Assembly: GCA_964511645.1 (NCBI GenBank)
Contig: CAZEGV010000002.1
Span: 7,783 to 71,782, forward strand
Source of the DNA: CAZEGV01 sp964511645
GTDB taxonomy: Bacteria; Bacteroidota; Bacteroidia; Cytophagales; JAAEPT01
Direction of reading: 5' to 3'
DNA length: 64,000 bases
The translations under genes were made by a program, and so were the position numbers. This document shows, piece after piece, positions 1-8,695 of the stretch. The notes below the pieces were generated by a model. The model was given only the letters and a program-made list of their open reading frames with translations, was not told where the DNA came from and made no database searches. How positions within the stretch are numbered: the first letter of the stretch is position 1; each line of letters starts with the position of its first letter.

Positions 1-1491
1 ATTAATCCCAACTGATTTACCTTGACCAGTAGCTCCTGCTATTAGCATATGTGGCATTTTGGCAAGGTCTACCATAAACACTTCGTTAGAAATTGTTTTC
101 CCAAAAGCAATTGGCAAATCTAAATCACTCTTCATGAATTTTTCTGTAGAGAAAACATTTCGAGCGGGTACAATTTCTTTATGTTGATTAGGTACTTCTA
201 TTCCTATTGTTCCTTTTCCTGGGATTGGAGCGATGATTCTGATTCCTAATGCTGCCAAACTCATGGCAATATCATCTTCTAAGTTTTTAATCTTAGATAT
301 TTTTACTCCTGCATCAGGCACAATTTCATATAGTGTTACCGTTGGTCCTACTGTTGCTTTTATACTTTGGATTCCAATTTTGTAGTATCCTAAGGTCTCT
401 ACAATTTTGTCTTTATTAAGTTCTAATTCTTCTTTAGTTACTTTAGCTCCACCTGTATCTCTTTCTAATAATAGGTCTACTGGAGGCATTTTGTACATAG
501 ACAGTTCTAAGGTAGGGTCATAGTTTTCGACAGTCGTTTCATCGCTTTCTTCTTCTACTACACCTTCGTCAATTTCAAAGTCTGCTGCTTTGTTCGCTTC
601 CGCTAATGTTTCTTCTACTGGAGTTTCTATTTCTAAACTTGGTGAAGCAGTTATTGGAGGTTTCTTCTTGAGTTCAGGCACTTCAAACTCTATTGAAGAG
701 GGTGTTTCTTCCTCTGTTTTGGATTGTATCGGAGTAATAATAGGTTCAGAAGAGATCGGTGCTTCTGTTTTTATTATTGGTTCAGCTTCATCAACAATAA
801 ACTCTTCTTGTTTTTCATCATTTTCTTGAAGATCATCAACTATTTTTTTCGATTTATTTAACCCAACTAATGATGTAATGTCAAAAAAGTAGATGAAAAA
901 AATTCCTAAGACCAGTAAAAGCAAGAGTATAGTGCCAATTCCCGCAAGTTGATTGACGAACTGTGCAATTGCAAACCCCCATCCTCCACACAAAAAGTCA
1001 AGTGAGCTAATTGTATCTGATGTAAGTACGATATAACCTAATAAAATACTTAACCACAAGACTGCAAAAATAGAAAACTTCGTTATCCGCTTGAGTAACG
1101 GGATTTCTTTATCAAAAATAATTTGATAGCCATAAGCACCAATGATTGGAGCAAGTAAAATTGTGCCAATCCCAAACCACCTGAATATAAGTAAATAAGC
1201 AAGAGAAGCTCCAAAAGAACCAGAAGTATTTTGAGTATTATCACCTAGTTCTGCAAGTGATTGATTTGTATCTTGAAGGCTTTGGTCAGTTTGCCCTGTT
1301 ACTAGGTACGAAAAGAACGCAATAAGCATCCAAGCAGAAAAAATCATTAAAAACCAACCTAAGGCTAGCCTAAGCCGTGAGTCGTTTAAGAAATCAAAAC
1401 TACTACCAGAAGATGGTTTCTTTTTTTTAGCGGAAGCTTTCTTCTTTTTTGGTGATTCCTCTTGGGGTGTTATATAAGTGTTTTCTGCCAT
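1..1491 (-). CDS. ftsK: DNA translocase FtsK, N-terminal part (cut by window edge)
   Basis: Septal double-stranded DNA translocase that clears and resolves chromosome termini at division. Translating leftward from the ATG at 1491 gives 497 open codons to the window edge. There is a Lys-rich N-terminus, about four hydrophobic membrane segments (roughly residues 35-215), an acidic Pro/Glu-rich linker (about 220-310), and then the start of the motor, including GIEVPN and MAGATGQGKSVGIN, which is the Walker A region of the FtsK/SpoIIIE ATPase. The rest of the ATPase and the gamma domain lie outside the window. It starts 8 nt after the pyrD stop, so the two are probably co-transcribed. Family assignment is firm. 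Confidence 0.95.
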   Translation of the reverse strand, partial: MAENTYITPQEESPKKKKASAKKKKPSSGSSFDFLNDSRLRLALGWFLMIFSAWMLIAFFSYLVTGQTDQSLQDTNQSLAELGDNTQNTSGSFGASLAYLLIFRWFGIGTILLAPIIGAYGYQIIFDKEIPLLKRITKFSIFAVLWLSILLGYIVLTSDTISSLDFLCGGWGFAIAQFVNQLAGIGTILLLLLVLGIFFIYFFDITSLVGLNKSKKIVDDLQENDEKQEEFIVDEAEPIIKTEAPISSEPIITPIQSKTEEETPSSIEFEVPELKKKPPITASPSLEIETPVEETLAEANKAADFEIDEGVVEEESDETTVENYDPTLELSMYKMPPVDLLLERDTGGAKVTKEELELNKDKIVETLGYYKIGIQSIKATVGPTVTLYEIVPDAGVKISKIKNLEDDIAMSLAALGIRIIAPIPGKGTIGIEVPNQHKEIVPARNVFSTEKFMKSDLDLPIAFGKTISNEVFMVDLAKMPHMLIAGATGQGKSVGIN

Positions 1492-1499
1492 CTACCTGC

Positions 1500-2531
1500 C
1501 TATTTTTTGATAAGCATTTTATTGATTTTTTTAACTAATTTTGGACCTTCATATACAAAACCTGTATAGACTTGTACAAGAGAAGCACCTGCTTCTATCT
1601 TTTCTAAGGCATCTTCTGCTGAGTGGATACCACCAACACCGATAATAGGAAAAGCATGATTTGATTTTGATGCAATATAACGAATTACTTCCGTAGAACG
1701 AGCTCTTATAGGCTTGCCACTTAGTCCGCCTGATCCAATACTATCAAGGGTACTGTCCCCTGTTTTTAATTTATCCCTAGAGATAGTTGTATTAGTAGCA
1801 ATAATCCCTGCAATTTTTGTATCACTTATGATATCGATAATATCGTCTAGTTGCTCTTGAGTCAAGTCTGGAGCAATTTTTAATAAAATAGGTTTTTGTT
1901 TCGGCTTGGTCAGGTTTAATTTTTGTAAGCTATTTAATAGGTTGGTAAGAGGTTCTTTTTCTTGTAACTCTCTTAAGTTTGGTGTATTAGGTGAGCTCAC
2001 GTTGACCACAAAATAGTCTACATATTCGTATAAGGCTTCAAAACATTTTTGATAATCCTCATAAGCCTGTTCGTTAGGAGTTACTTTGTTTTTCCCAATG
2101 TTTCCACCAATCAATAGGTTAGTTTTACGACTTTTGAGTCTATCGATGGCATCTTCTACTCCAGCATTGTTAAATCCCATTCGGTTAATAATGGCTTCAT
2201 CTTCTAATAACCTAAATAAACGAGGAGTATCATTACCTGCTTGTCCTTTAGGAGTTAATGTCCCAATTTCTATAAATCCAAACCCTAAATTTGCTAATTC
2301 ATCAATTAAAACGGCGTTTTTATCAAATCCAGCAGCAATTCCTACAGGGTTTTTGAATTTTAATCCAAATACTTCTCGCTCTAATGAGGGGTGTTTGACC
2401 ACATACATTGCCTTTAAGATAGAAGGAACAAATGGAATTTTACAAAGTAGCTTTAATAAGCTAAATGAAATATAGTGTGCTTTTTCGGCTTGAAACCGAA
2501 ATAAAATGGCTCTGACAAATAATTTATACAT
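1500..2531 (-). CDS. pyrD: Dihydroorotate dehydrogenase (quinone), class 2
   Basis: Oxidises dihydroorotate to orotate in pyrimidine synthesis and passes electrons to quinone at the inner membrane. The 343 residues have the class 2 N-terminal helical extension (MYKLFVRAILF), which docks to the membrane, followed by the FMN barrel. Visible motifs are NPVGIAAGFDKN (about 61-72), the catalytic-serine segment VNVSSPNTPNLR (about 177-188), ATNTTISR, and the phosphate-binding GVGGIHSAEDA near the C-terminus. The length is typical. It lies directly upstream of ftsK. A TAnnTTTG box sits 6-13 nt before the start codon, so the leader may be absent or very short. Confidence 0.97.
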   Translation of the reverse strand: MYKLFVRAILFRFQAEKAHYISFSLLKLLCKIPFVPSILKAMYVVKHPSLEREVFGLKFKNPVGIAAGFDKNAVLIDELANLGFGFIEIGTLTPKGQAGNDTPRLFRLLEDEAIINRMGFNNAGVEDAIDRLKSRKTNLLIGGNIGKNKVTPNEQAYEDYQKCFEALYEYVDYFVVNVSSPNTPNLRELQEKEPLTNLLNSLQKLNLTKPKQKPILLKIAPDLTQEQLDDIIDIISDTKIAGIIATNTTISRDKLKTGDSTLDSIGSGGLSGKPIRARSTEVIRYIASKSNHAFPIIGVGGIHSAEDALEKIEAGASLVQVYTGFVYEGPKLVKKINKMLIKK

Positions 2532-2536
2532 TAGAG

Positions 2537-2570
2537 CAAATGTAACATTTTTTGTGTGATTTTTTTCAAA
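2537..2570 (-). promoter_or_regulatory. Candidate pyrD promoter (Bacteroidota -33/-7)
   Basis: On the minus strand the sequence reads TTTG, 22 nt, then TACATTTG, matching the Bacteroidota sigma consensus (TTG/TTTG, about 19-23 nt, TAnnTTTG). The last G of the -7 box is at 2537. Transcription would begin about 7 nt further, at roughly 2530, which coincides with the pyrD ATG at 2531. Seen: the boxes. Inferred: promoter activity and the start site. Confidence 0.5.
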
Positions 2571-2822
2571 AATAAAATCTTTTGAAATCAGGTTGTGTTT
2601 TGAGTTTTAAAAGAAAATTCTCACTTTGATTCAAAACTGGTATGATATCTAGCCTCGCACGAGCTATATAGGGAATTACTTTTTGTATTTTTTTACGGTA
2701 TTATTCCTATATTTATTTATCACTTAATTAGTGCAGTTCTATTCCCGAAATTCAATCAACTAATTGATTTTAGAGCACATATATGATAAAAACGCCCGCT
2801 TACTATTTATTTTATATGCGGA

Positions 2823-2969
2823 GTGTTTTTACTGACAATTATCAGTTCATTTGTGTGTCAAGATCAAGGTGATGCATTAGTTCAAAACCTTATTAGACTT
2901 GGCGGTCTGCTGTTTACTGGATTTTTCGATTATTTTACCATTCTAAAATTTTATATATCGCTTTTTTGA
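2823..2969 (+). other. Short hydrophobic reading frame, possible gene remnant
   Basis: A GTG-initiated frame of 48 codons, open for about 12 codons further upstream, encodes a membrane-protein-like stretch with two hydrophobic parts (LLTIISSFVC and LIRLGGLLFTGFFDYFTIL). There is no ATG and no recognisable family. It may be the remains of a deleted membrane protein or simply chance in AT-rich sequence. Low confidence. Confidence 0.15.
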
Positions 2970-3146
2970 TAATGTCTTTTGGAGGGGGTAATGTTTATTA
3001 CAACAACTCCTTCTTGATCCCAAATTTTATTCTGAATAATCGTCTTTTTCAGTTCTTTTTCAGAATTTTATTTTGAACAAAATACTTTTACTGTGAGTTT
3101 ATTTCTTACTTTTGCTTTATAGTACAGATATAAAGACGATTAGGAC

Positions 3147-5276
3147 ATGACAAATTTAGTATTATCAGATAATATCACGACAGTAGCACAAGACGACATA
3201 CAAGAATTACATCAAAAAATTCAATCTTTTTATGACGGTAAAGAAGATGAAGAAAAATTCAGGTCATTTCGCTTATCTAGAGGAGTTTATGGACAACGAC
3301 AAGAAGGTGTTCAAATGATTCGTATAAAATTGCCTTATGGAAAAATGAATGCTGAGCAGTTTATTCGCATTGCAGATGTGGCTGATAAATATGCAACTAA
3401 CAAAATGCACTGTACTACTCGTCAAGATATTCAGATACATTATGTCAAAATGGCTGAGTCGCCAATGCTTTGGGCTGAACTAGAAGAAGTTGGGGTAACA
3501 TTAAAAGAAGCTTGTGGCAATACTGTTCGTAATGTGACGGCATCCGCAATAGCAGGGATAGATCCTCAAGAACCATTTGATGTGTCGCCTTATGCACACG
3601 CTTTTTTTGAATATTTTTTGCGTAATCCAATTTGCCAAGAAATGGGTCGTAAGTTTAAAGTCTCTTTTTCTGCTTCCGAAACTGATAGTGCTTATTCATT
3701 TATGCATGACTTGGGTTTTGTGGCAACTACCAAAAATGGAGAAAATGGTTTTAAATTATTAGTAGGAGGAGGACTTGGTTCTCAGCCTATGATGGCTTTC
3801 CCTGCGTTTGATTTTATTGCTACGGACAAGATCATTCCTTTTGCGGAAGCAGTTATCCGTGTATTTGACAGACATGGAGAGCGTTCTTCTAGAGGAAAAG
3901 CACGAATGAAATTCCTCATTAAAAAAATAGGGGTAGATGAGTTTATGAATTTGGTGAACGAACAGTTATCGGCAAATATTTTTGCGGATACACATCCAAT
4001 TGACGGGGCTGTGAACTTACCAACCATTCCTACACAAATATTTGATGTTACAAAACCTGCTAATGAGTCTTTATATAAAGAGTGGAGAGCAACAAATGCC
4101 TTTGAGCAAAAACAAAAAAAATATTTTGGTGTTTACATCAAACTCACATTAGGGAATTTATACAATGACCAAGCTCGTGCTTTAGCTAAGCTTATTCAAG
4201 ATGGTTATGCAGCAGATGATATTCGCGTTACGGTTAACCAAGGCTTTTTATTGAGATATGTAAAAGAAGAAAATCTTGTAGCTTTATTTAATGAGCTATA
4301 TAAGTTAGAATTAGCTAACCCAGGGTTTGATAGCACTGCTGACATTACAGCTTGCCCAGGGACTGATACTTGTAACTTAGGGATTGCAAGTAGTTATGGG
4401 ATCTCTAAAGAACTAGAGCAAGTTATCAATACTGATTATAGAAAACTTATTTATAACAATGATATTAAAATTAAAATTTCGGGTTGCATGAATGCTTGTG
4501 GGCAACATACTATCGCAAATATTGGTTTTCAAGGAATGTCTATCAAAAAAGGGGCAATTGTAATGCCTGCTTTACAAATCTTGCTAGGTGGTGGATTTGA
4601 TAAAGACGGTCAACCAACTATTGCAGATAAGGTGGTGAAAGTACCATCCAAAAGAGCAATAGAAGCTTTTAGAGGTCTTATTGAAGATTATACAACTAAT
4701 AAGGAAGAGGGAGAGTTTTACAATAACTACTATCGCCGACAAATAGTAAAAGACAAATTATATTTTTTCTCATTATTAAAACCCTTTACAGTATTTCCAG
4801 ACGAAATTCCGAATGATTTCTTGACAGATTGGGGAGATGAAGAACAATATGTAAAAGCGGTAGGAATTGGTGAATGTGCCGGTGTGGTACTCGATTTGGT
4901 CGGGACTTTGTTACAAGATGCTCATGAAAAATTAGAGAAAGCAACATATACACTAAGTAAAGGGAATTGGCAAGACGCTAGTTATCATGCTTACTCAGCT
5001 TGTATAGCGGGGGCTAAAGCTTTGTTAATTGGAGAAGATGTTAAGTGTAATACCCATATTAGTATCATTAATGATTTTGATACTCATTTTACCCAAAAAG
5101 GTTTGGCCTCTTTTGATGGCAAAACATTTTCTGATTTTGTATTACAATTAAATCAAGTAGATGTTTCGGCTTTTTTTGGACAATTGTATTATGAAGAAGC
5201 TAGCTCGTTTATGAAGCAACTAGATGTAATTCGTACAGAGCAAATTAAAAGAATGGAAATAACTAGCGAGGCTTAG
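3147..5276 (+). CDS. Siroheme nitrite/sulfite reductase with C-terminal HEPN-like domain
   Basis: Six-electron reduction of sulfite (or nitrite), probably for assimilation. Residues 40-550 form the two ferredoxin-like half-domains and two siroheme/[4Fe-4S] domains of the NirA/CysI family. The cluster ligands are visible as C403 and C409 in TACPGTDTCNLG and C447 and C451 in SGCMNACGQH. After residue 580 comes an all-helical segment with SYHAYSACIAGAKALLIGE and a later TH pair, resembling a HEPN domain. I see no Rx4-6H RNase motif, so this domain is probably not a nuclease. The total of 709 residues is longer than plain NirA. No cysH, cysD or cysG homologue lies next to it, so the choice between sulfite and nitrite is not settled by context. 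Confidence 0.9.
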   Translation: MTNLVLSDNITTVAQDDIQELHQKIQSFYDGKEDEEKFRSFRLSRGVYGQRQEGVQMIRIKLPYGKMNAEQFIRIADVADKYATNKMHCTTRQDIQIHYVKMAESPMLWAELEEVGVTLKEACGNTVRNVTASAIAGIDPQEPFDVSPYAHAFFEYFLRNPICQEMGRKFKVSFSASETDSAYSFMHDLGFVATTKNGENGFKLLVGGGLGSQPMMAFPAFDFIATDKIIPFAEAVIRVFDRHGERSSRGKARMKFLIKKIGVDEFMNLVNEQLSANIFADTHPIDGAVNLPTIPTQIFDVTKPANESLYKEWRATNAFEQKQKKYFGVYIKLTLGNLYNDQARALAKLIQDGYAADDIRVTVNQGFLLRYVKEENLVALFNELYKLELANPGFDSTADITACPGTDTCNLGIASSYGISKELEQVINTDYRKLIYNNDIKIKISGCMNACGQHTIANIGFQGMSIKKGAIVMPALQILLGGGFDKDGQPTIADKVVKVPSKRAIEAFRGLIEDYTTNKEEGEFYNNYYRRQIVKDKLYFFSLLKPFTVFPDEIPNDFLTDWGDEEQYVKAVGIGECAGVVLDLVGTLLQDAHEKLEKATYTLSKGNWQDASYHAYSACIAGAKALLIGEDVKCNTHISIINDFDTHFTQKGLASFDGKTFSDFVLQLNQVDVSAFFGQLYYEEASSFMKQLDVIRTEQIKRMEITSEA

Positions 5277-5291
5277 GAGTGTCAGTAACTT

Positions 5292-5894
5292 TTATAAAAC
5301 TTCTTCTTCCATCTCAAAAACAGGGAATTCTAAATCTGTATCAATATAATGATCGAATTTAATGAGCTCAAGAGTGTCGTTGTAAAAGACAAATTCCCAT
5401 TGATCATACATATCAGCATCTGCTCCTTGGCGTAATATTACTTTGTGTTCATCTGTAAAAATAAAGGGATTGTTCTCATGTTGCTTAAGACCAATGAATT
5501 TTTCATTAAACTCACTTCGTGTAATTCCTATATGAATGTCTCTAATAAGGGAGAGTTGTTTATCGTAAATAGTAGCATCTATGTGCTCATGGTTAAGCAC
5601 ATGAAACAATGAAGCTTTATAATTAATACTACGTAAAGTGTCTTCTCCATAGATTGCGTCCTTTTCTTGCCAAACATCACTTTCATTACCTGAACCCATG
5701 ACCGTAAAAGGAGCACTTAAAAAATCATTGACTGAAATCAGATTAGTGGATGTCCCTGTATTGGTGTCTACCATGTCCATCGGGTCAAGTAGTGCTTGAG
5801 GGGGTATTTCTGTTTCTGTATTGACTTGGTTACATGATACAAATGAAACACTTACTGCAGTGATGATAAAAATAGAATAGATTACGTTTTTCAT
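5292..5894 (-). CDS. Lipoprotein of unknown function
   Basis: 200 residues beginning with a lipoprotein signal peptide whose lipobox is FVSC at about residue 21, followed by an acidic, Thr/Asn-rich linker. The mature part contains a compact region (IGITRSEFNEKFIGL to YDQWEFVFYNDTLELIKFDHYID) that looks like a small mixed alpha/beta domain. I do not recognise a family. It is 6 nt downstream of ispE on the same strand and converges with the sulfite reductase gene 15 nt away, so it probably ends the ispE transcript. Exported and lipid-anchored by inference. Confidence 0.75.
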   Translation of the reverse strand: MKNVIYSIFIITAVSVSFVSCNQVNTETEIPPQALLDPMDMVDTNTGTSTNLISVNDFLSAPFTVMGSGNESDVWQEKDAIYGEDTLRSINYKASLFHVLNHEHIDATIYDKQLSLIRDIHIGITRSEFNEKFIGLKQHENNPFIFTDEHKVILRQGADADMYDQWEFVFYNDTLELIKFDHYIDTDLEFPVFEMEEEVL

Positions 5895-5900
5895 AAAATG

Positions 5901-6707
5901 CTAAGCTTTAAGCCATTGAACCCAATATTGGTCTAGGGTGTTTATTTTTTTCTTGTTTTTGAATATACCAAAGACGGAGCTTCCGCTTCCGCTCATAGAA
6001 GCATATACGCATCCTGCTTCATAAAGTTGGTTTTTAATGTCAGAAATAATTGGATGATTGGATAAAATTGACTCTTCAAAATCATTTTTCAGAAAACCTT
6101 TCCATAAGTTAGGCTGAGAGATTTTTATTTTTTCTTCTAAATTAAATGATATTTTTTCGGGACTTAATCCTTGATACGCCTCTTTAGTAGAAATGTGAAT
6201 ATTAGGGTTTACTATTAGAACATGGTATTCTGACAGGTTTAGTTGTATGTCTTTAAATTGATCACCTTTTCCGTAGCAGTACTTTACTTTGTTTTGAATA
6301 AAGAAAGCACAGTCGCTCCCTAATGTTCTTGCGTATTCTTCAAGGCTTTTTTCTTCTATATTAAGCTCGAATAATTGATTGATTGCCCTGAGCATATAAG
6401 CTGCGTCACTACTACCACCGCCTAAACCCGCTCCAATAGGAATTTGTTTGTGTAAATGAATTGTTACTGGAGGTATGTCATAATCTTGTGCCAATAGCCG
6501 ATATGCTTTTATACATAAATTATCTGACTCGCTACCTGGAATTTGTATACCAGTGCTTTCAAATGAAAGTTTATCAGAAGGATTTACTTCCAAAATGTCG
6601 TGTATACGCACAGGGTAAAAGATAGAGGCTAAATTATGAAATCCATCGTCTCTTTTGTCAGTAATATATAAACCAAGGTTTATCTTGGCATTAGGGTACA
6701 GTATCAT
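5901..6707 (-). CDS. ispE: 4-diphosphocytidyl-2-C-methyl-D-erythritol kinase
   Basis: GHMP-family kinase that phosphorylates CDP-methylerythritol in the non-mevalonate isoprenoid pathway. It opens with MILYPNAKINLGLYI, the conserved substrate loop, and carries the ATP-binding GHMP motif PIGAGLGGGSSDAAYML near residue 90. A C-terminal SGSGSSVFGIF matches the third GHMP motif. I place the start at the ATG at 6707, giving 268 residues; the frame stays open to a TTG at 6767, but that extension has no counterpart in the family and would occupy the divergent promoter region of the next gene. Confidence 0.96.
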   Translation of the reverse strand: MILYPNAKINLGLYITDKRDDGFHNLASIFYPVRIHDILEVNPSDKLSFESTGIQIPGSESDNLCIKAYRLLAQDYDIPPVTIHLHKQIPIGAGLGGGSSDAAYMLRAINQLFELNIEEKSLEEYARTLGSDCAFFIQNKVKYCYGKGDQFKDIQLNLSEYHVLIVNPNIHISTKEAYQGLSPEKISFNLEEKIKISQPNLWKGFLKNDFEESILSNHPIISDIKNQLYEAGCVYASMSGSGSSVFGIFKNKKKINTLDQYWVQWLKA

Positions 6708-6718
6708 GTAGAAGTTCT

Positions 6719-6726
6719 TATATTTG
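6719..6726 (+). promoter_or_regulatory. Candidate -7 box for the NeuD-like gene
   Basis: TATATTTG matches the Bacteroidota TAnnTTTG box and lies 44 nt before the ATG at 6770. No well-spaced TTG is visible at -33, so this is only a partial match. Confidence 0.3.
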
Positions 6727-6769
6727 TACCAAAGTAGGCAGCTAATTTTTAAAAACCAATTTAGCAATT

Positions 6770-7366
6770 ATGATTTTATATGGAGCAGGCAGGCATGCGA
6801 GGGTAGTGATAGATTGTTTACTAGATGCTAGGGTGGAGATAGGTGGATTTTTTGATGATAATTTAGACTTGGTGTCCTTGAATGGATTTGATGTTTTGGG
6901 TAAGTATGACCCGACTCTTAATCCTCAAAACAAATTAGTAATTACAATATGTGATAATAAAGTGAGACAAACACTTAGTAATCTTATTGAGCACCCTTTT
7001 GGTGTTATCAAACACCCTAGTACTGTTGTTTCAAAATATGCCCGTATAGAAAAAGGAACTACTTTGCTACATGGTGTTATTGTCCAAACAGGGACGAAAA
7101 TAGGAAAGCACTGTATTGTTAATACTGGTGCAAGTATCGATCACGATTGTGTTATTGGTGATTATTGCCACATATCACCTCGTGTGACACTATGTGATAG
7201 TGTTGTGCTAAATGAAGGTGTTCAGATTGGTGCGGGTGCTATTATATTGCCTCATGTTACTATTGGGAAATGGTGTGTGATAGGTGCCGGCTCTGTTATT
7301 ACAGAGGATTTACCCGATTATTCAGAAGTGATTGCTACACCAAATAAATTGCTAAAGAAAGTGTAA
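6770..7366 (+). CDS. NeuD/PglD-like sugar O- or N-acyltransferase
   Basis: Probable acetyl-CoA-dependent acyltransferase acting on a nucleotide sugar or surface glycan. The 198 residues comprise an N-terminal Rossmann-like part with MILYGAGRHARVVIDCL, then a left-handed beta-helix built of hexapeptide repeats (from about residue 85, e.g. ARIEKGTTLLHGVIVQTG and VIGDYCHISP), ending in VIATPNKLLKKV. The likely catalytic His is in GASIDHDCVIGD. Length and layout match the NeuD/PglD family. It is divergent from ispE, and no glycan cluster surrounds it, so the substrate cannot be named. Confidence 0.88.
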   Translation: MILYGAGRHARVVIDCLLDARVEIGGFFDDNLDLVSLNGFDVLGKYDPTLNPQNKLVITICDNKVRQTLSNLIEHPFGVIKHPSTVVSKYARIEKGTTLLHGVIVQTGTKIGKHCIVNTGASIDHDCVIGDYCHISPRVTLCDSVVLNEGVQIGAGAIILPHVTIGKWCVIGAGSVITEDLPDYSEVIATPNKLLKKV

Positions 7367-7381
7367 ATAAATTTTTGACAC

Positions 7382-7418
7382 AAAAAAACCTGTTGCTTTT
7401 AGGGTAACAGGTTTTTTT
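7382..7418. terminator. Bidirectional hairpin terminator
   Basis: An A-tract and ACCTGTTGC arm pair across a short loop with GTAACAGGT, followed by a T-tract. The structure is symmetrical, so it can terminate both the NeuD-like gene (plus strand) and mscL (minus strand), which converge here. Confidence 0.85.
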
Positions 7419-7440
7419 ATGTCAAAATAAATTGTGTTGA

Positions 7441-7866
7441 TTATTTTTTTAGTAAGTCACGAATTTCTCCTAACAATACTTCTTCTTTAGTTGGTGTTGC
7501 AGGTGCTTTTGGTGCTTCGGATTCTTTTTTCTCCATACCTTCTTTTAGTTTGTTATACCCTTTTACTACCATAAACACTACAAAAGCAACAATTATAAAT
7601 GTAAGAATATGATTAAAAAAGGTGCCATAGTTAATTGCTACTTCACTTATCGCATCACCAGCTCCTCCAGCAGTTTCTGCTACTGCATCTTGAATCACTA
7701 ATTTTAAATCATTAAAATCAACACCACCGAGTATTTTTCCTACTGGAGGCATAATGATATCACTTACTAATGATTTGATAATTGCACCAAAGTAAGTACC
7801 CATAATCATACCTACTGCCAATTCCATTACATTACCTTTGCTGATGAATTTTTTGAATTCGTTCAT
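7441..7866 (-). CDS. mscL: Large-conductance mechanosensitive channel
   Basis: Homopentameric inner-membrane channel that opens under membrane tension to release solutes on osmotic downshift. The 141 residues show the N-terminal amphipathic helix (MNEFKKFISKGNVMELAVG), TM1 running into the conserved DIIMPPVGKILGGVDF, a polar periplasmic loop, TM2 (FNHILTFIIVAFVVFMVV) and a charged C-terminal helix ending EEVLLGEIRDLLKK. The length is normal. A CAAAATTA sequence at 7930-7937 (TAATTTTG on the coding strand) could be its -7 box, giving a leader of roughly 57 nt. Confidence 0.97.
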   Translation of the reverse strand: MNEFKKFISKGNVMELAVGMIMGTYFGAIIKSLVSDIIMPPVGKILGGVDFNDLKLVIQDAVAETAGGAGDAISEVAINYGTFFNHILTFIIVAFVVFMVVKGYNKLKEGMEKKESEAPKAPATPTKEEVLLGEIRDLLKK

Positions 7867-7957
7867 TTTGTTTATTTTTTTTGGTTAAAATTAAGTTAAT
7901 CCGAAAAGTAAAGGGTTTTGTTTTAATTACAAAATTATGTGTATAAACTCCTGTTTG

Positions 7958-8638
7958 TCAGTGGTCAGTGGTTTGTTTTTTGGCTGTAGACATAGTGTAC
8001 TCAGCATTAAGTCCTTTTACAATTTGGTCTGTAATGTTAAGGCTGTCACTAGCGTATAATACATTAGACATACTTCCAGTTGTGATAATATATGAGTAAT
8101 GAAACTCTGAGCTGTATTTTTTGAGGTAAGTAGAAATATTTTCTCCTAGTTTTTCAGTGAGCTTACGTTCACGGGCTATTAATTTCTCTGACAGCTGTTG
8201 TTTTCTAGTCATTAATCTTTGCTCTTTGTCTTGTAGTAGTTTTCCCGCTGCTTCGTATTCTGCTTGTGTTTTTATCATACCAGATTGAGCTTTATCTTGT
8301 AAATCTTGTAAGTCACTCATTAGTTTTTTTTCAGAAGCCATTAGTTCTCTTTCCGATTTTTTATACTCTAGGTCTAGTTTTTTAGTGATCTCTGCTACCA
8401 GTTTATACTTAGCCATTAGTACATCACGATTTACGTAGGCTATTGGTAAGTTAGATTCATCAATAATAAGGTTTGGTAACTCTGGCTTAGTAGTAAGTCT
8501 CAAACTATCTTGTTTTGTATTTTCAGTAATATTCGCGTTAAGCGTATCATACTTGTTTTGTAAAGTTGATAATGAAAAAAACAAATATGCTGATAACGCT
8601 AAAGCTATTCCTCCTACTATAATTCCTATTTTGTTCAT
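7958..8638 (-). CDS. OmpH/Skp-family periplasmic chaperone-like protein
   Basis: 226 residues. An N-terminal hydrophobic anchor or uncleaved signal (IGIIVGGIALALSAYLFF) is followed by a Ser/Thr/Lys linker, IAYVNRDVLMAKYKLV, which is the conserved OmpH start, and a long Lys/Glu/Gln-rich coiled coil (about 85-170), then a C-terminal strand region YSYIITTGSMSNVLYAS. This is the Skp layout of tentacle helices plus trimerisation core. Skp proteins hold unfolded outer-membrane proteins in the periplasm. It is not next to bamA or lpxD here, so it is one of the several dispersed OmpH paralogues usual in Bacteroidota. Confidence 0.85.
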   Translation of the reverse strand: MNKIGIIVGGIALALSAYLFFSLSTLQNKYDTLNANITENTKQDSLRLTTKPELPNLIIDESNLPIAYVNRDVLMAKYKLVAEITKKLDLEYKKSERELMASEKKLMSDLQDLQDKAQSGMIKTQAEYEAAGKLLQDKEQRLMTRKQQLSEKLIARERKLTEKLGENISTYLKKYSSEFHYSYIITTGSMSNVLYASDSLNITDQIVKGLNAEYTMSTAKKQTTDH

Positions 8639-8695
8639 GGTATCTCTTATTATTATTCGGCTAATGTAACACTTTCTTAAGGAGATTTCATTTTC

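Larger units (their letters stand above)
2532..3146. other. 615-nt intergenic region, mostly without recognisable features
   Basis: Separates the divergent pyrD and sulfite reductase genes. It contains the pyrD promoter boxes, a TACTTTTG box at 3107-3114 about 33 nt before the sulfite reductase ATG (no well-spaced -33 partner seen), and a short hydrophobic reading frame at 2823-2969 listed separately. I see no tRNA, riboswitch or known RNA. The rest is AT-rich without clear structure. Confidence 0.6.

Noticed and set aside
590..829. Plus-strand Ser-rich reading frame
   Set aside because: It is antisense to the linker of FtsK and has no independent coding signal.
2638..2650. AAACTGGTAT, matching the end of the 157-bp element
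   Set aside because: Only about 10 bases match, the adjoining TATAGTT part is absent, and no second end or TTA duplication is present.
3107..3114. TACTTTTG as a promoter for the sulfite reductase
   Set aside because: It fits the -7 box, but the nearest TTTG is about 31 nt upstream, outside the usual spacing, so it is not listed as a promoter.
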